A DNA stretch of 64,000 nt from an uncultured Oscillospiraceae bacterium. Its GTDB lineage: Bacteria > Bacillota > Clostridia > Oscillospirales > Acutalibacteraceae. Location of the stretch: assembly GCA_902492455.1 (NCBI GenBank), contig CABULH010000011.1, positions 62,001 through 126,000 on the forward strand, in the 5' to 3' direction. Shown here one piece after another: positions 40,464 to 50,026 of this stretch (position 1 is its first letter; each line of letters opens with the position of its first letter). The position numbers and the translations under genes were made by a program. A model generated the notes under the pieces. The model had not been told where the DNA came from. It saw only the letters and a program-made list of their open reading frames with translations, and ran no database searches.

Positions 40464-42635
40464 ATGTTAAAGTGCAGGTACAAAGAGGCGATTGCCGTGT
40501 GTTGTATACTCATAACGATGGCTCAGGCTTCCTGCGGTCCGAACGGTACGTCCGATTTTCCGGAATCAACGCCGTCTTCCAGCAATATGTCCGGTATCAT
40601 AAGCAGCGTTACAAGTTCGGAACCCGGAGAAAGCGGTTATACTGCTCCGAAAAGTACAACCGGTACCGAAACGCAGACAACGGTTCCCGTCGTAACCAGT
40701 TCTCCCACGAGTTCTTCGCAGGTACCGCCAGTGGAAAAGGCACAGGATTTTTATGTAAGCGCGAAAAATGGATCCGATAAAAACGCAGGCAGCCGGAACG
40801 CTCCATTTCTCACAATAGCACGAGCCATGCAGAACGCAAAGCCCGGTTCCACTATTTATATAATGAATGGAACCTACTATGAAACCATTAAGCCTGTAAG
40901 CGGTGAAGCCAACAAACCGGTGACGATAACCGCCATGCCGGGCCAGTCTCCCGTTTGCACTCCAACGGTGCCCTATACCGGCGAATGGAAAAAATATAAA
41001 GATAACATATATGTAGCGGACTTTTCCAATATCAAGAATAGTATCAACACTGCAAATGCGCAGATATTTGTTGATGGAGAAGCCATGGTTGAGGCAAGAT
41101 ACCCCAATATGGGGCCCTATCTTTCCCAGATTATGGATTCGCCCCGCGCAATAGCCCAAGCGGGGACAAATGAGAACACCATCGTTACGCCGGATTCGAT
41201 ACCGCAGGATATTGAAGGAGCGACAGTGGTGGTATGGCCCGGCGAGGATGGAGTTGCGGGCTGGTATGCCTTCACCTCGCCCGTGGCGTCTGTTTCCGGC
41301 AATACGGTAAAGCTTACAAAAAAACTGAACCGGCCGGAAAACTATATTGGACTGAATGCCTTTTCACCGGTTGCAGGAAATCCGTTTTGGATAACCGGAG
41401 CACTTTCACTTTTGGACGCCCCTGGAGAGTATTACTATGACTCTGCCAACAGCAAAATGTACCTGTATATGCCCAAAGGCGACAGCCCGTCTTCTTATTC
41501 CATCACAGTCCGCGGTAGCAGCTCTTATGCCGTCGACGCGAAAGGCGGATATCACATAGCCATAAAAGGCATCAGATTTTATGGCGGCGGAATCTATATG
41601 AAAGGCGCAAATAACTGTCGTGTTGAAAACTGTTCGGTTCGGTTCGCAGACCATCAGTATGCTTCCGATTACGCTTCCCGCAGATTGGAAAGCAGCACAA
41701 TGGTAACCGGAGACAACAATTACATCACAAAAAGCAGATTTGGCCCTACAGCTTTCAACGGCATTACATTGGGCGGCAATAATGTTAGGTTCACCGATAA
41801 TATCGTGCAAAGCAGCAATTATTGCGGCGCGGATTTTGCCGGCGTTTACTTGCTGAAATCCACCAACTTGGAGATATCCCACAATACGGTCAAGGATTCC
41901 GGACGAGAGAATATTTATTTCATTACAGAAACAACCTTTGATCAATGTGTCATTCGAAACAATTATATTGCTTCCCATGCTCGCCTAAATAGCGATTGCG
42001 GGGCAGTTTACACATGGAAAACCAATGGTAACGGAACGACCCGTATCTATAATAATTTCGTGGATTGCGGCACAAAAACCCCTAATGGAACAATGGGCAA
42101 ACACTTTGACGGATTGTATCTGGACAATTACTGCTCTGGCTTTATCGTTGATCATAACATTGTAGTAGGTGGTACCGTCGGCTTAAGAACAAACCTTTCC
42201 AATGCCGATACATTGTATGCGAACAATACGGTTATTGGCTCGGAGTATGGCTATGGCATATATGGCTATCCCAGCGAACAGGCTAAAACAAACAACACGA
42301 GATTTTACAACAACCTGTTTGTGGATGTCAAAACGGATCTCAATTACAATGCCACGGAAAATGGTGCTGCGAAAAGTTACATCGGCAAATTGATCAACGG
42401 CGCCGTGCCTGTTCCCTTTACCAAATCGCAGCGTGTGCTTTCCTCTAACAATTTCAGCGGTATTTCCATCATTACAAACGGGGCAAATCAATATCAGCCC
42501 GTAAACGGGAGCGAGGCTATCGACGGCGGGATAAAACTGCCTGGCATAACCGACGGATATCTCGGAACTGCCCCTGACGCCGGGGCAATTGAGAAGGGCG
42601 GAAGTATGTTCGCATACGGGGCCTCCTGGAAATGA
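40464..42635 (+). CDS. Secreted right-handed beta-helix lipoprotein, possible polysaccharide lyase or hydrolase
   Basis: A 723-residue protein with a lipoprotein signal (CCILITMAQASCGPNG, lipobox cysteine at about 24) and a Ser/Thr/Pro linker to about residue 90. A DUF1565-like start (FYVSAKNGSDKNAGSRNAPFLTIARAMQNAKPG) leads into parallel beta-helix coils with many Asn ladders (NNRVENC-type turns, IKGIRFYGGGIYM, ISHNTVKDSG, IRNNYIASHA, IYNNFVDCG, VDHNIVVGG). Beta-helix folds of this sort are common in pectate lyases, rhamnogalacturonases and mannuronan epimerases. Catalytic residues cannot be assigned. It is the main extracellular enzyme candidate of the locus. GGGAGG precedes the ATG. Confidence 0.78.
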   Translation: MLKCRYKEAIAVCCILITMAQASCGPNGTSDFPESTPSSSNMSGIISSVTSSEPGESGYTAPKSTTGTETQTTVPVVTSSPTSSSQVPPVEKAQDFYVSAKNGSDKNAGSRNAPFLTIARAMQNAKPGSTIYIMNGTYYETIKPVSGEANKPVTITAMPGQSPVCTPTVPYTGEWKKYKDNIYVADFSNIKNSINTANAQIFVDGEAMVEARYPNMGPYLSQIMDSPRAIAQAGTNENTIVTPDSIPQDIEGATVVVWPGEDGVAGWYAFTSPVASVSGNTVKLTKKLNRPENYIGLNAFSPVAGNPFWITGALSLLDAPGEYYYDSANSKMYLYMPKGDSPSSYSITVRGSSSYAVDAKGGYHIAIKGIRFYGGGIYMKGANNCRVENCSVRFADHQYASDYASRRLESSTMVTGDNNYITKSRFGPTAFNGITLGGNNVRFTDNIVQSSNYCGADFAGVYLLKSTNLEISHNTVKDSGRENIYFITETTFDQCVIRNNYIASHARLNSDCGAVYTWKTNGNGTTRIYNNFVDCGTKTPNGTMGKHFDGLYLDNYCSGFIVDHNIVVGGTVGLRTNLSNADTLYANNTVIGSEYGYGIYGYPSEQAKTNNTRFYNNLFVDVKTDLNYNATENGAAKSYIGKLINGAVPVPFTKSQRVLSSNNFSGISIITNGANQYQPVNGSEAIDGGIKLPGITDGYLGTAPDAGAIEKGGSMFAYGASWK

Positions 42636-42760
42636 TACCTTTCATCAGCATTTAACGACATGTGGATACCAACTCTGTTCGGTATATTGCTCTGTAGTGG
42701 CGTTCTAAGAACCGGAACATCTTTGACTTTGCAGCTATTACAACGGAGGAAGGCTTGTAC

Positions 42761-44089
42761 ATGGTAGAAATTACTGATTACCAGATTCTTCAGAGAGATC
42801 CGACCGGCTATGCCATGGGTATTTTCTGCGGTGATATTCCTGCGGAGTACAACGAACGGGGTCGGGTATATGCCCGCGCGGTGCGAGAAGATGACGGTCT
42901 TACCATCGTAGGATGGAAGCTGTGCCAGATAGAAAAGGGCATTTGGCGCACAGAAATGCATCTACCCGAAGGGGGCTTGTATCGTCTAGAGGCCAGTTGG
43001 TGCGAAGGGGAAACCTCTCCGGAATGGGCGTTGCGTGTGAAAACCATCCATTATATAGGTGTAGGGGACTTGTTTATGCTGACGGGTCAGAGCAACATGG
43101 CTGGCTACGGGCGAGATGCGGCGTATGATCCGCCACAACTGGGGGTACATCTTTATGGAAATAATGGCCGCTGGAATGTAGCCGCTCACCCGCTGAACGA
43201 TTCCGTTGGTACCATTTATCCGGAGAATGCCGAATATACTTCTTCTACATCCCCCGCCCTTGCTTTCGGCCGCAGATTAATGGAACGGCTGGGGATTCCG
43301 ATAGGATTGATACAGGCATCCCGTGGCAGTTCCGCATTAACTGAATGGCATCCCGAGGAGGACGGTTCCCTTTATCGAGCCATGCTTCGCCGTTTGGATG
43401 TCGTAGGACCGATAAAAGGTGTGTTATGGTATCAGGGGTGTTCAGATGCCAACGCAACAGACGCGAACAGATATCTGGAGCGGTATGCGCGTATGGTCGA
43501 ACTATGGCGGGATCGGATAGGTAAGGTGCCGTTTCTCACTGTACAGCTTAATCGTAGAACAACAGTAGGCGAATTGGAAGAAAGCCATCGGTATTGGGGG
43601 CTTATTTGTGAGGCGCAGCGGCAAGCCGCTCGGCAAATTCCAGATGTATATGTGGTACCGTCTCTTGATCTGCCTGTGACGGACGGGATTCATAACAGCT
43701 CCGGCGCCAATGTTATAATCGGAGAACGGCTGGCCAATACAGCTCTGCAGGGGATTTATGGAAAATCCGGTCAATTGGCACCATCTGTCTCGGCGGTTGA
43801 ATATGTGGATGAGATGCATGTGTATGTCGGTTTCCCGTCTGATTTTTGTATGACAACCATAGATGAGGTAGGAGACGATATGAACCTTGAGGATGTGGAT
43901 GGCCTCATTTCATGTGTACGTGCAACAAATTGGAAGAATGGTTTTTTAGTTACAGCCGCTCGACCGATTCAACTTCCGGCCCGCTTTTATGCACTGTGGC
44001 GTTGTTGTCCGCCGGCTTTTGTTCCGCGTGATAAACATGGAATGCCCATGCTGGCATGTTATGGCGTCGATGTGAAAGTGCCGCACTAA
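42761..44089 (+). CDS. SGNH/sialate O-acetylesterase-like carbohydrate esterase
   Basis: A 442-residue protein. After an N-terminal beta domain (about 1-100) comes the SASA/DUF303-type catalytic domain: LFMLTGQSNMAGYGRD contains the nucleophile Ser in GQSNM near residue 115, IGLIQASRGSSALTEWHP and GVLWYQGCSDA are blocks II and III, and the His is probably in VTDGIHNSSGANVIIGERLA (D..H). Such enzymes remove O-acetyl groups from sugars, which fits acetylated rhamnogalacturonan. No signal peptide is seen, so it acts inside the cell on imported fragments. ATG at 42761 or TTG at 42755 are both possible after GGAGG. Confidence 0.82.
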   Translation: MVEITDYQILQRDPTGYAMGIFCGDIPAEYNERGRVYARAVREDDGLTIVGWKLCQIEKGIWRTEMHLPEGGLYRLEASWCEGETSPEWALRVKTIHYIGVGDLFMLTGQSNMAGYGRDAAYDPPQLGVHLYGNNGRWNVAAHPLNDSVGTIYPENAEYTSSTSPALAFGRRLMERLGIPIGLIQASRGSSALTEWHPEEDGSLYRAMLRRLDVVGPIKGVLWYQGCSDANATDANRYLERYARMVELWRDRIGKVPFLTVQLNRRTTVGELEESHRYWGLICEAQRQAARQIPDVYVVPSLDLPVTDGIHNSSGANVIIGERLANTALQGIYGKSGQLAPSVSAVEYVDEMHVYVGFPSDFCMTTIDEVGDDMNLEDVDGLISCVRATNWKNGFLVTAARPIQLPARFYALWRCCPPAFVPRDKHGMPMLACYGVDVKVPH

Positions 44090-44181
44090 GCCGAAAGACC
44101 GCTGAAATCACTGTGCAAGACCTTATATTGTTACTGTACAGCTAACATTTTTTAATCGTTCAGCAGACAAATATAAATGAA

Positions 44182-44217
44182 AGTGTGTTCCTGGATAACA
44201 GGAGCACACTTTTTTTG
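44182..44217 (+). terminator. Terminator of the first rhamnosidase operon
   Basis: A 12-bp stem (AGTGTGTTCCTG / CAGGAGCACACT, one G-T pair) with loop GATAA, followed by seven T. Confidence 0.9.
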
Positions 44218-45087
44218 TAGTAGCTCCAGTGAAAAGAAATCGGTATGATACGATGATTTAACACGCCCGCTAGTTGGTTCCGATAAAAGGTTTAAGTATG
44301 TCAAGCTATTGAAAAAATATATAAGGAAAGGGACAACTCTATAGCAAATGGTTCCGTACACTTACACACGGAGATCACCTGCTCATGATTACCGGCGGAT
44401 ATACTTTGATATATCCAAGATTTGCTCTCATGAGAAAAAGTGATAATTGGTAGCGTCTCCACCTGTCCTTTGGATTCACCCCATCCGATTTAGTAAATTA
44501 CACTTTGTGGGGTTTTAAAAAGTGCCATCAGGGATACGCTCCCTAAGAGACCCTGACGTTTGAAATACTAATTTAGTTGGATATTCCATGAGTAATATCG
44601 TGAGACAACCATCGGAATTATAACAACAGGAGCAAAAAGCAGATACCAAATTAGCTGTGAAAAGTCACCGCCCTCCCTTTTGGTTGTCAACGAAATGCAC
44701 TCTGCTTCGGCTTAATATTTCAAAGGCTTCCCATGAAACATTCTGTTATGGATATTTACCGAACTAGTATAAAATTAATCATCTGCGGTTTTCATCGATT
44801 AGTTTTATGCATCATCAAATTAAGTATGTGTATTTCTATATCCGATTCGCTATGCTATATTTATAGACATAGAATAGTTTTAAACAATAATATTTGGGTA
44901 TATTTGGTTGCTACGTCCAAATCTCGATCTAGAATTAGTCGTCTGGAACATCTAGCATTTCAATAATAGATATCATATATATTCCTTATATCTGCGTAAT
45001 GTTCACCGCATACAAAGGCTGAATAAAGCTTAAAACCGGTCGGTATTGCTGATTACAGCACAAATATAAAGAAAAGAGGTTTTGTCA
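44218..45087. other. 870-base gap without a recognised gene
   Basis: A+T-rich sequence between a terminator and the next gene. Short open frames (for example 44733-44966) have no convincing ribosome-binding site or family. A 30-codon fragment near 44470-44550 reads as plausible protein but is closed by stops on both sides, so an eroded gene is possible. The promoter of the next operon should lie in the last 150 bases, but I see no clear -35/-10 pair. Confidence 0.4.
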
Positions 45088-47025
45088 ATGCGCAGGTTTT
45101 TTTCATGTATCTGTATTTTGTCTATGTTGACCTTGTTGTTTACATCACAACTTGTTGCCAACGCAGAGGACAGCTTTGTTCTTACGCCGTCCTCCCCCAA
45201 TCCCGGCGATACGGTAACGGCGGATTACGAAGCTGTCAATTACTCTTGGTTCGTCATCCCGGAATCTATGGTCTTCGATGATGGAGCAGGCAATATGAGT
45301 ATCAACTGGTCTACCTTTAACTGGGGAGATCCTGGAAGAACTAACACAACCGTCAACGAATATGTGATACCTGCCGAGAGCTTTGGCAAATACGTGTTTG
45401 CTGCCGCATTTGATGCGAATTGGTCCGTTCTGGCTTATGCCGATGTTATCCGAATCAATGGCGTCGGCCCTCTTGAATACAACAAAACACTTGCGGTTGC
45501 TGGTGAAAGCATCGAAGCAACTCCGTCAATGTCCGGCATTGCTTCTTATACCTGGTACGCTTTTACGAAGGAACAGGTGAATCGGGATTACGCTGGCGGT
45601 GTGACACTTAAGGCCGAGCTTGACAGCACTGCAAAGCTAAGCGAGACCACGGCGGACATTACACTGCCGGCAGATTCCCAAAACAAGTATTTATACTGCG
45701 AGGCGTATGACGCAGAAAACAATCTTGTTCAAAAATCCGAAGTCCGAAAAATTTTTGCACCGCTGGAAATTGGGGATATGCCAAAAGAAAAACGCACGGT
45801 CTTCGGTTTTGAAAATGTCGACGAAGGCGTACTGATAGGTAGAAAAGACAGCGATACAGGGCCTACCGCTCTTCGGCGCCCCACAACGGGAGAACTGTGG
45901 AATCCAAACTATTCCACCTGGGGAGACATGCAATGGACCGAATTCCCGAACAACTACAGCTTGCAGGCCATTGAAAACGCCGAGGCCCCGGAGGGTAAAA
46001 AAGTCGGTAAATGGACCAACCTTGTGGGGACGGAATATCCTCAAGGCACCGATTCATATACCAATATGTTTGTTAATCTGACGCTGGAAGACCCGCGTAA
46101 TACCTATGTTGTTGGGGCGACCGAATTCATTTTCTGGGTTGATTTGACCAATTATGATCTTGGAGAAAACGGCGATACGCAATTATATAGACCGCGGTTT
46201 ACCACCCGGTACTATGATGAAAAGGGCAATAAAGATTTTAGTCTGTATGGCGATTATATTCCAGCCATAGGTGCGGCATCATTTTATTTTGTAGACGGCG
46301 AATGGGTTGGTAACCGTGCGAATGATTTTGGCATGTTCGCCCTGCCGGCCGGCTATAAAGGCTATGTACGCATTCCGCTGCAGGACATCGTACCCGCTGG
46401 CTGGAACCAAACCACTGCTTCTCCGGAAATGTCCTTGTACGGTCTTGAGAGCCTGGTTTTCTATTTCTATACCTTCAAGGGTGAGGAAGTGTTGAATTCC
46501 TATGCTCTTCTGGATGATTTCTCTTTCGTCGGGGATTCCATGGAAACCATGCCGCCTACCTTTTATCAAACAGAAATCAACCCGAAGAACGGCTATTTGT
46601 TCGAAAGCGGGCTGGAAGACGAAAAAGCACAGGTTTCTAAAGTTCAGGGTTCGGAGGCCACTCTGACCTGGGACAAAATCGAAGGATTCTCCAAATCCTA
46701 TCAGATCAACCTGTATACTTTAGAAGATAAATATGATGAAACAGGAACCTTTGTAAAATCCTTCAAGGACATCACCGATACGTCCTTTACCTTAACCGAT
46801 CTTAACAACTCAAAGTTATATGGGGCGCAAATCGTGGCTTACAACAAGGACGGCTTGGTTATCGGTATTTACGATCTGCTTCAGTTTACACCTGCAAGCA
46901 AGGATGATCCGGGGAAGGATAATCCGGGAACAGGCGTGACAACCGCGATTAATACTGCTGTGTGGGGACTCCTGCTTTCCGGTACAGCACTTTACTTCAG
47001 CCGTCGGAAAATGAGACGTTATTAA
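45088..47025 (+). CDS. Cell-surface protein with Ig-like domains and NPGTG-type sorting signal
   Basis: A 645-residue exported protein. The signal peptide is MRRFFSCICILSMLTLLF...ANA (cleavage about residue 26). Two Ig-like or similar beta domains follow (SPNPGDTVTADYEAVNYSWF, KTLAVAGESIEATPSMSGIASYTW), then a larger domain (about 240-490) resembling carbohydrate-binding jelly rolls, and a fibronectin-III-like domain (GSEATLTWDKIEGFSKSYQINLYT). The C-terminus has DNPGTGV, a hydrophobic helix and the basic tail SRRKMRRY, a sortase signal of NPxTG form. It probably captures polysaccharide at the wall. It begins the transporter operon. The ATG at 45088 follows AGAGG by eight bases. Confidence 0.78.
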   Translation: MRRFFSCICILSMLTLLFTSQLVANAEDSFVLTPSSPNPGDTVTADYEAVNYSWFVIPESMVFDDGAGNMSINWSTFNWGDPGRTNTTVNEYVIPAESFGKYVFAAAFDANWSVLAYADVIRINGVGPLEYNKTLAVAGESIEATPSMSGIASYTWYAFTKEQVNRDYAGGVTLKAELDSTAKLSETTADITLPADSQNKYLYCEAYDAENNLVQKSEVRKIFAPLEIGDMPKEKRTVFGFENVDEGVLIGRKDSDTGPTALRRPTTGELWNPNYSTWGDMQWTEFPNNYSLQAIENAEAPEGKKVGKWTNLVGTEYPQGTDSYTNMFVNLTLEDPRNTYVVGATEFIFWVDLTNYDLGENGDTQLYRPRFTTRYYDEKGNKDFSLYGDYIPAIGAASFYFVDGEWVGNRANDFGMFALPAGYKGYVRIPLQDIVPAGWNQTTASPEMSLYGLESLVFYFYTFKGEEVLNSYALLDDFSFVGDSMETMPPTFYQTEINPKNGYLFESGLEDEKAQVSKVQGSEATLTWDKIEGFSKSYQINLYTLEDKYDETGTFVKSFKDITDTSFTLTDLNNSKLYGAQIVAYNKDGLVIGIYDLLQFTPASKDDPGKDNPGTGVTTAINTAVWGLLLSGTALYFSRRKMRRY

Positions 47026-47055
47026 CATCATTTAAATTTCAAAACAGGAAATGCG

Positions 47056-47100
47056 AGCAGGCTGGACAGGATTCATACCATCCATCCAGCCTGCTTTGCT
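47056..47100 (+). terminator. Intercistronic hairpin between surface protein and binding-protein gene
   Basis: An 11-bp stem (AGCAGGCTGGA / TCCAGCCTGCT) with few T after it. It may partly terminate or stabilise the upstream messenger, giving more surface protein than transporter. Confidence 0.55.
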
Positions 47101-47113
47101 GAGAGGAGCATAT

Positions 47114-50023
47114 ATGAAGCCTATTTTCAAACAATGGACCTGTATGCTTTTGACGGTATGTATCCTGGCAACATCGTCCACTATAGCCTATGCGGATGAT
47201 TCCAACGGACAATTCTCCTCTTTATCTGATACGATTCCTAAAACGGAAGAATCCGATTCCGCTGCGCCAATCTTGGATTACGCCGAATACAGTGAAAAAA
47301 ACAGCAATCTCCCATGGGCAACAAAAGTTGTACCTATTGATATTCAACAATCGCTTATGTCGGCGGACAAGGAAAAAAACATCCAAATACTTGATAATAA
47401 AGAAGCACTGCTGATATACGAAAGTGAAAATGATTATGTTGATCTTCCAGTGAAGGTGCCCGCCGATGGTCTGTATACATTTCAATTTAATTACTATGTT
47501 TTGGACGGAACCAGCACCAATCCTGAATTCAAACTGGATTTAACTGGGCAATCACTGTTTAAGGAGGCAGAGCGTTTCACCTTAACCCGTCTTTGGGGAA
47601 GTGAAGGTACTGAAATCCCTACAGATTCCCGCGGGAACGAATATCGACCAAATAAAAAGGAAATAAAAACTTGGCAGCCGTACACCTTGCAGGACTGCAA
47701 CGGTATTTATAATGAGCCATTTCTTTTAGGACTTACCACTGGCGAACAGATAATACGCCTCTACGTTCAGCGGGGAAATATCGGATTGACTGATATCCGG
47801 CTGGGCGTTCCTGTGTCGCTTGACCCTTATGAAGAATATCTGCAAAAGCAGAGTGAAAACGTGGTGGAAACAGACGGGAACTCCACGATATATCAGGGAG
47901 AAAAGGCTGTATTAACATCCGAGCCGGTGATTTTTCCTGTGACTGACCGCAGTTCCGCTCAAACATATCCGAACAGCCCTAAGCTGCTGCTGCTGAATAC
48001 CATTGGAGGCTCCAACTGGAAGTTCAGCGGCGAATGGATTCAATGGGACATCGTAGTTCCAAAGTCCGGCTTTTATAAGCTGAACTTTCGTGTCCGCCAG
48101 GATATCGTACGGGGAATGAATTCTACCAGGCGCTTATACATCGATGGCGAAGTCCCCTTTAAAGAGGCTGACAGCATTACTTTTCCGTATAAGGTTGGAT
48201 GGTACCATCATGTAATCGGCGACGGTGAGAGGGAGTACCAGTTTTATTTAGAAGAGGGTAGTCACACTATCCGCCTGGAAACGGTTCCCGGAGAAGTAGG
48301 CCAAACACTGCGTAATGTAGAAAAGTATGTATTGCAACTCAGCGCCATTTACCGTGATATTATTTTTATCACCGGTATCAATCCGGATGTCAATCGGGAT
48401 TATTATCTGGAAAAGTCTATTCCCGATCTTCTAGAGCGGATGAGTTCGCTGTCGAAAGCGATGCGTGAAGAAGCGGCAGCTATGGAACAATATACAGCCT
48501 CTGGTTCCATGGCATCCCAGCTGACCGAAACCGCTCGCCAACTCGACAGCCTCGTTAAGGAGCCTTACACTATACAGCATCGATTGGCAAGCATCGAAAA
48601 CAATATATCCACATTGGGAACTTGGTTGCGCACATTGCGGGAACAACCATTACAGATTGATTGGTTTGAGGTGTACGTAGCAGATCAGGCGCCCAGCAGC
48701 GAAGGCTTTACTTTCTTTTCTAATCTATGGTTTTCGATCCAATCGTTTTTCTATACCTTCATTGTAGACTATGACAGTATTGGAGAGGTCTATAATGAAG
48801 GAGAGTCCTTGCAGGTGTGGGTACCTTCTAATGCCTCCGGGCGAGAACAAACCAACATTATCAAGCGGCTCATTGATGAAAAATTTACGAGGCAGTACAA
48901 CATCAATGTAAATCTGCGATTGGTGGACAGTAGCAATACCATCATGCAAGCAACATTTTCCGGAAAAGGACCAGATGTTGCTCTGTCCTTATCAGAAAGT
49001 GTTCCGGTGGACTGGGCAATGCGTGGAATGCTTGCGGACTTGTCCCAATACGATGATTTTAACAAAGTTATTGAGGATTTCTACCCATCGGCAATGGTTC
49101 CGTTTGAATACAATGGGGGCGTATATGCTCTGCCGGAATCTCAGACCTACACAATGTTCTTTTATCGAACGGATATTTTTGCTCAACTGGGAATTGAAGC
49201 GCCTGAGACTTGGGAAGATTTTTACGATATCATCCCTGTACTGAACAAAAACAATCTTTATGTCGGTATGCCTTCCGAGTATATGGCCAACGGAATAGCA
49301 GGTGTCGGTGACGGCATATTTCAAATGCTTTTGTTTCAAAAAGGCATTGGATACTACAACGAAGAACTCTCCGGCACGGCATTTAACAATGAGGAGGTTC
49401 TGCAGTCCTTCAAAGAGTGGACTAGCTTTTATACTCAATATGGGTTCCCTTTGTCTTATGTGTTTTTCAACCGATTCCGTACAGGTGAAATGCCGTGTGG
49501 TTTCGCTGAATTTACCACATACAATCAATTCAAAACCGCAGCACCGGAAATCGATGGTTTGTGGGAGATGGTTGCGGTCCCTGGTACTCGGCAGCCCGAT
49601 GGCAGTATCAACCGAACTTCTCCCTCGACAACGCAGGGCTGTGTAGTTTTGGAAAAATCCAACCTGCAGGACGAAGGGTATCAACTCCTTAAATGGTGGG
49701 TCAGTGCTGAAACACAACTGGCATACGCTACGAACCTGGAAGCTCTGCTCGGCGTCGGTGTTCGTCATTCAGTGTCCAGCAAAACAGCCTTTAAACAGAT
49801 GCCCTGGTCGGCTTCAGAAGCAGAAAATCTCTCTTACCAGTGGGAGCAAACGATGGATATTCCACAAATTCCAGGCGGCTATTATGTACAGCGTAGCCTC
49901 ACAAATGCTTTCCGTAAGGTGGTCTATAATTGGGAAAATGAGCGGGAAGTGTTGAATGAATACACAAAAAAAATCGACGAAGAGATAAAACGTAAACGCA
50001 CGGAATTCGGTTTGGAGGGATGA
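47114..50023 (+). CDS. Very large extracellular solute-binding protein with carbohydrate-binding-like modules
   Basis: A 969-residue exported protein, about twice the usual binding-protein length. The signal peptide (MLLTVCILATSSTIAYA) ends near residue 27. Two similar beta-sandwich modules follow at about 70-250 and 260-410, each with an FKEA motif (SLFKEAERFTLTRLW; VPFKEADSITFPYKVGW). A helical, coiled-coil-like stretch (SKAMREEAAAMEQY...RLASIENNISTLGTWLRTL) spans about 440-530. The family 1 extracellular sugar-binding fold occupies about 580-960 (KGPDVALSLSESVPVDWAMRG, VYALPESQTYTMFFYRTDIF, GFAEFTTYNQF). It delivers oligosaccharides to the next two permeases. AGAGGAG precedes the ATG. Confidence 0.85.
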   Translation: MKPIFKQWTCMLLTVCILATSSTIAYADDSNGQFSSLSDTIPKTEESDSAAPILDYAEYSEKNSNLPWATKVVPIDIQQSLMSADKEKNIQILDNKEALLIYESENDYVDLPVKVPADGLYTFQFNYYVLDGTSTNPEFKLDLTGQSLFKEAERFTLTRLWGSEGTEIPTDSRGNEYRPNKKEIKTWQPYTLQDCNGIYNEPFLLGLTTGEQIIRLYVQRGNIGLTDIRLGVPVSLDPYEEYLQKQSENVVETDGNSTIYQGEKAVLTSEPVIFPVTDRSSAQTYPNSPKLLLLNTIGGSNWKFSGEWIQWDIVVPKSGFYKLNFRVRQDIVRGMNSTRRLYIDGEVPFKEADSITFPYKVGWYHHVIGDGEREYQFYLEEGSHTIRLETVPGEVGQTLRNVEKYVLQLSAIYRDIIFITGINPDVNRDYYLEKSIPDLLERMSSLSKAMREEAAAMEQYTASGSMASQLTETARQLDSLVKEPYTIQHRLASIENNISTLGTWLRTLREQPLQIDWFEVYVADQAPSSEGFTFFSNLWFSIQSFFYTFIVDYDSIGEVYNEGESLQVWVPSNASGREQTNIIKRLIDEKFTRQYNINVNLRLVDSSNTIMQATFSGKGPDVALSLSESVPVDWAMRGMLADLSQYDDFNKVIEDFYPSAMVPFEYNGGVYALPESQTYTMFFYRTDIFAQLGIEAPETWEDFYDIIPVLNKNNLYVGMPSEYMANGIAGVGDGIFQMLLFQKGIGYYNEELSGTAFNNEEVLQSFKEWTSFYTQYGFPLSYVFFNRFRTGEMPCGFAEFTTYNQFKTAAPEIDGLWEMVAVPGTRQPDGSINRTSPSTTQGCVVLEKSNLQDEGYQLLKWWVSAETQLAYATNLEALLGVGVRHSVSSKTAFKQMPWSASEAENLSYQWEQTMDIPQIPGGYYVQRSLTNAFRKVVYNWENEREVLNEYTKKIDEEIKRKRTEFGLEG

Positions 50024-50026
50024 GGT

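Noticed and set aside
44733..44966. A 77-codon open frame in the gap before the surface protein
   Set aside because: Weak start context, Ile/Ser-rich random-looking sequence, no recognisable domain.
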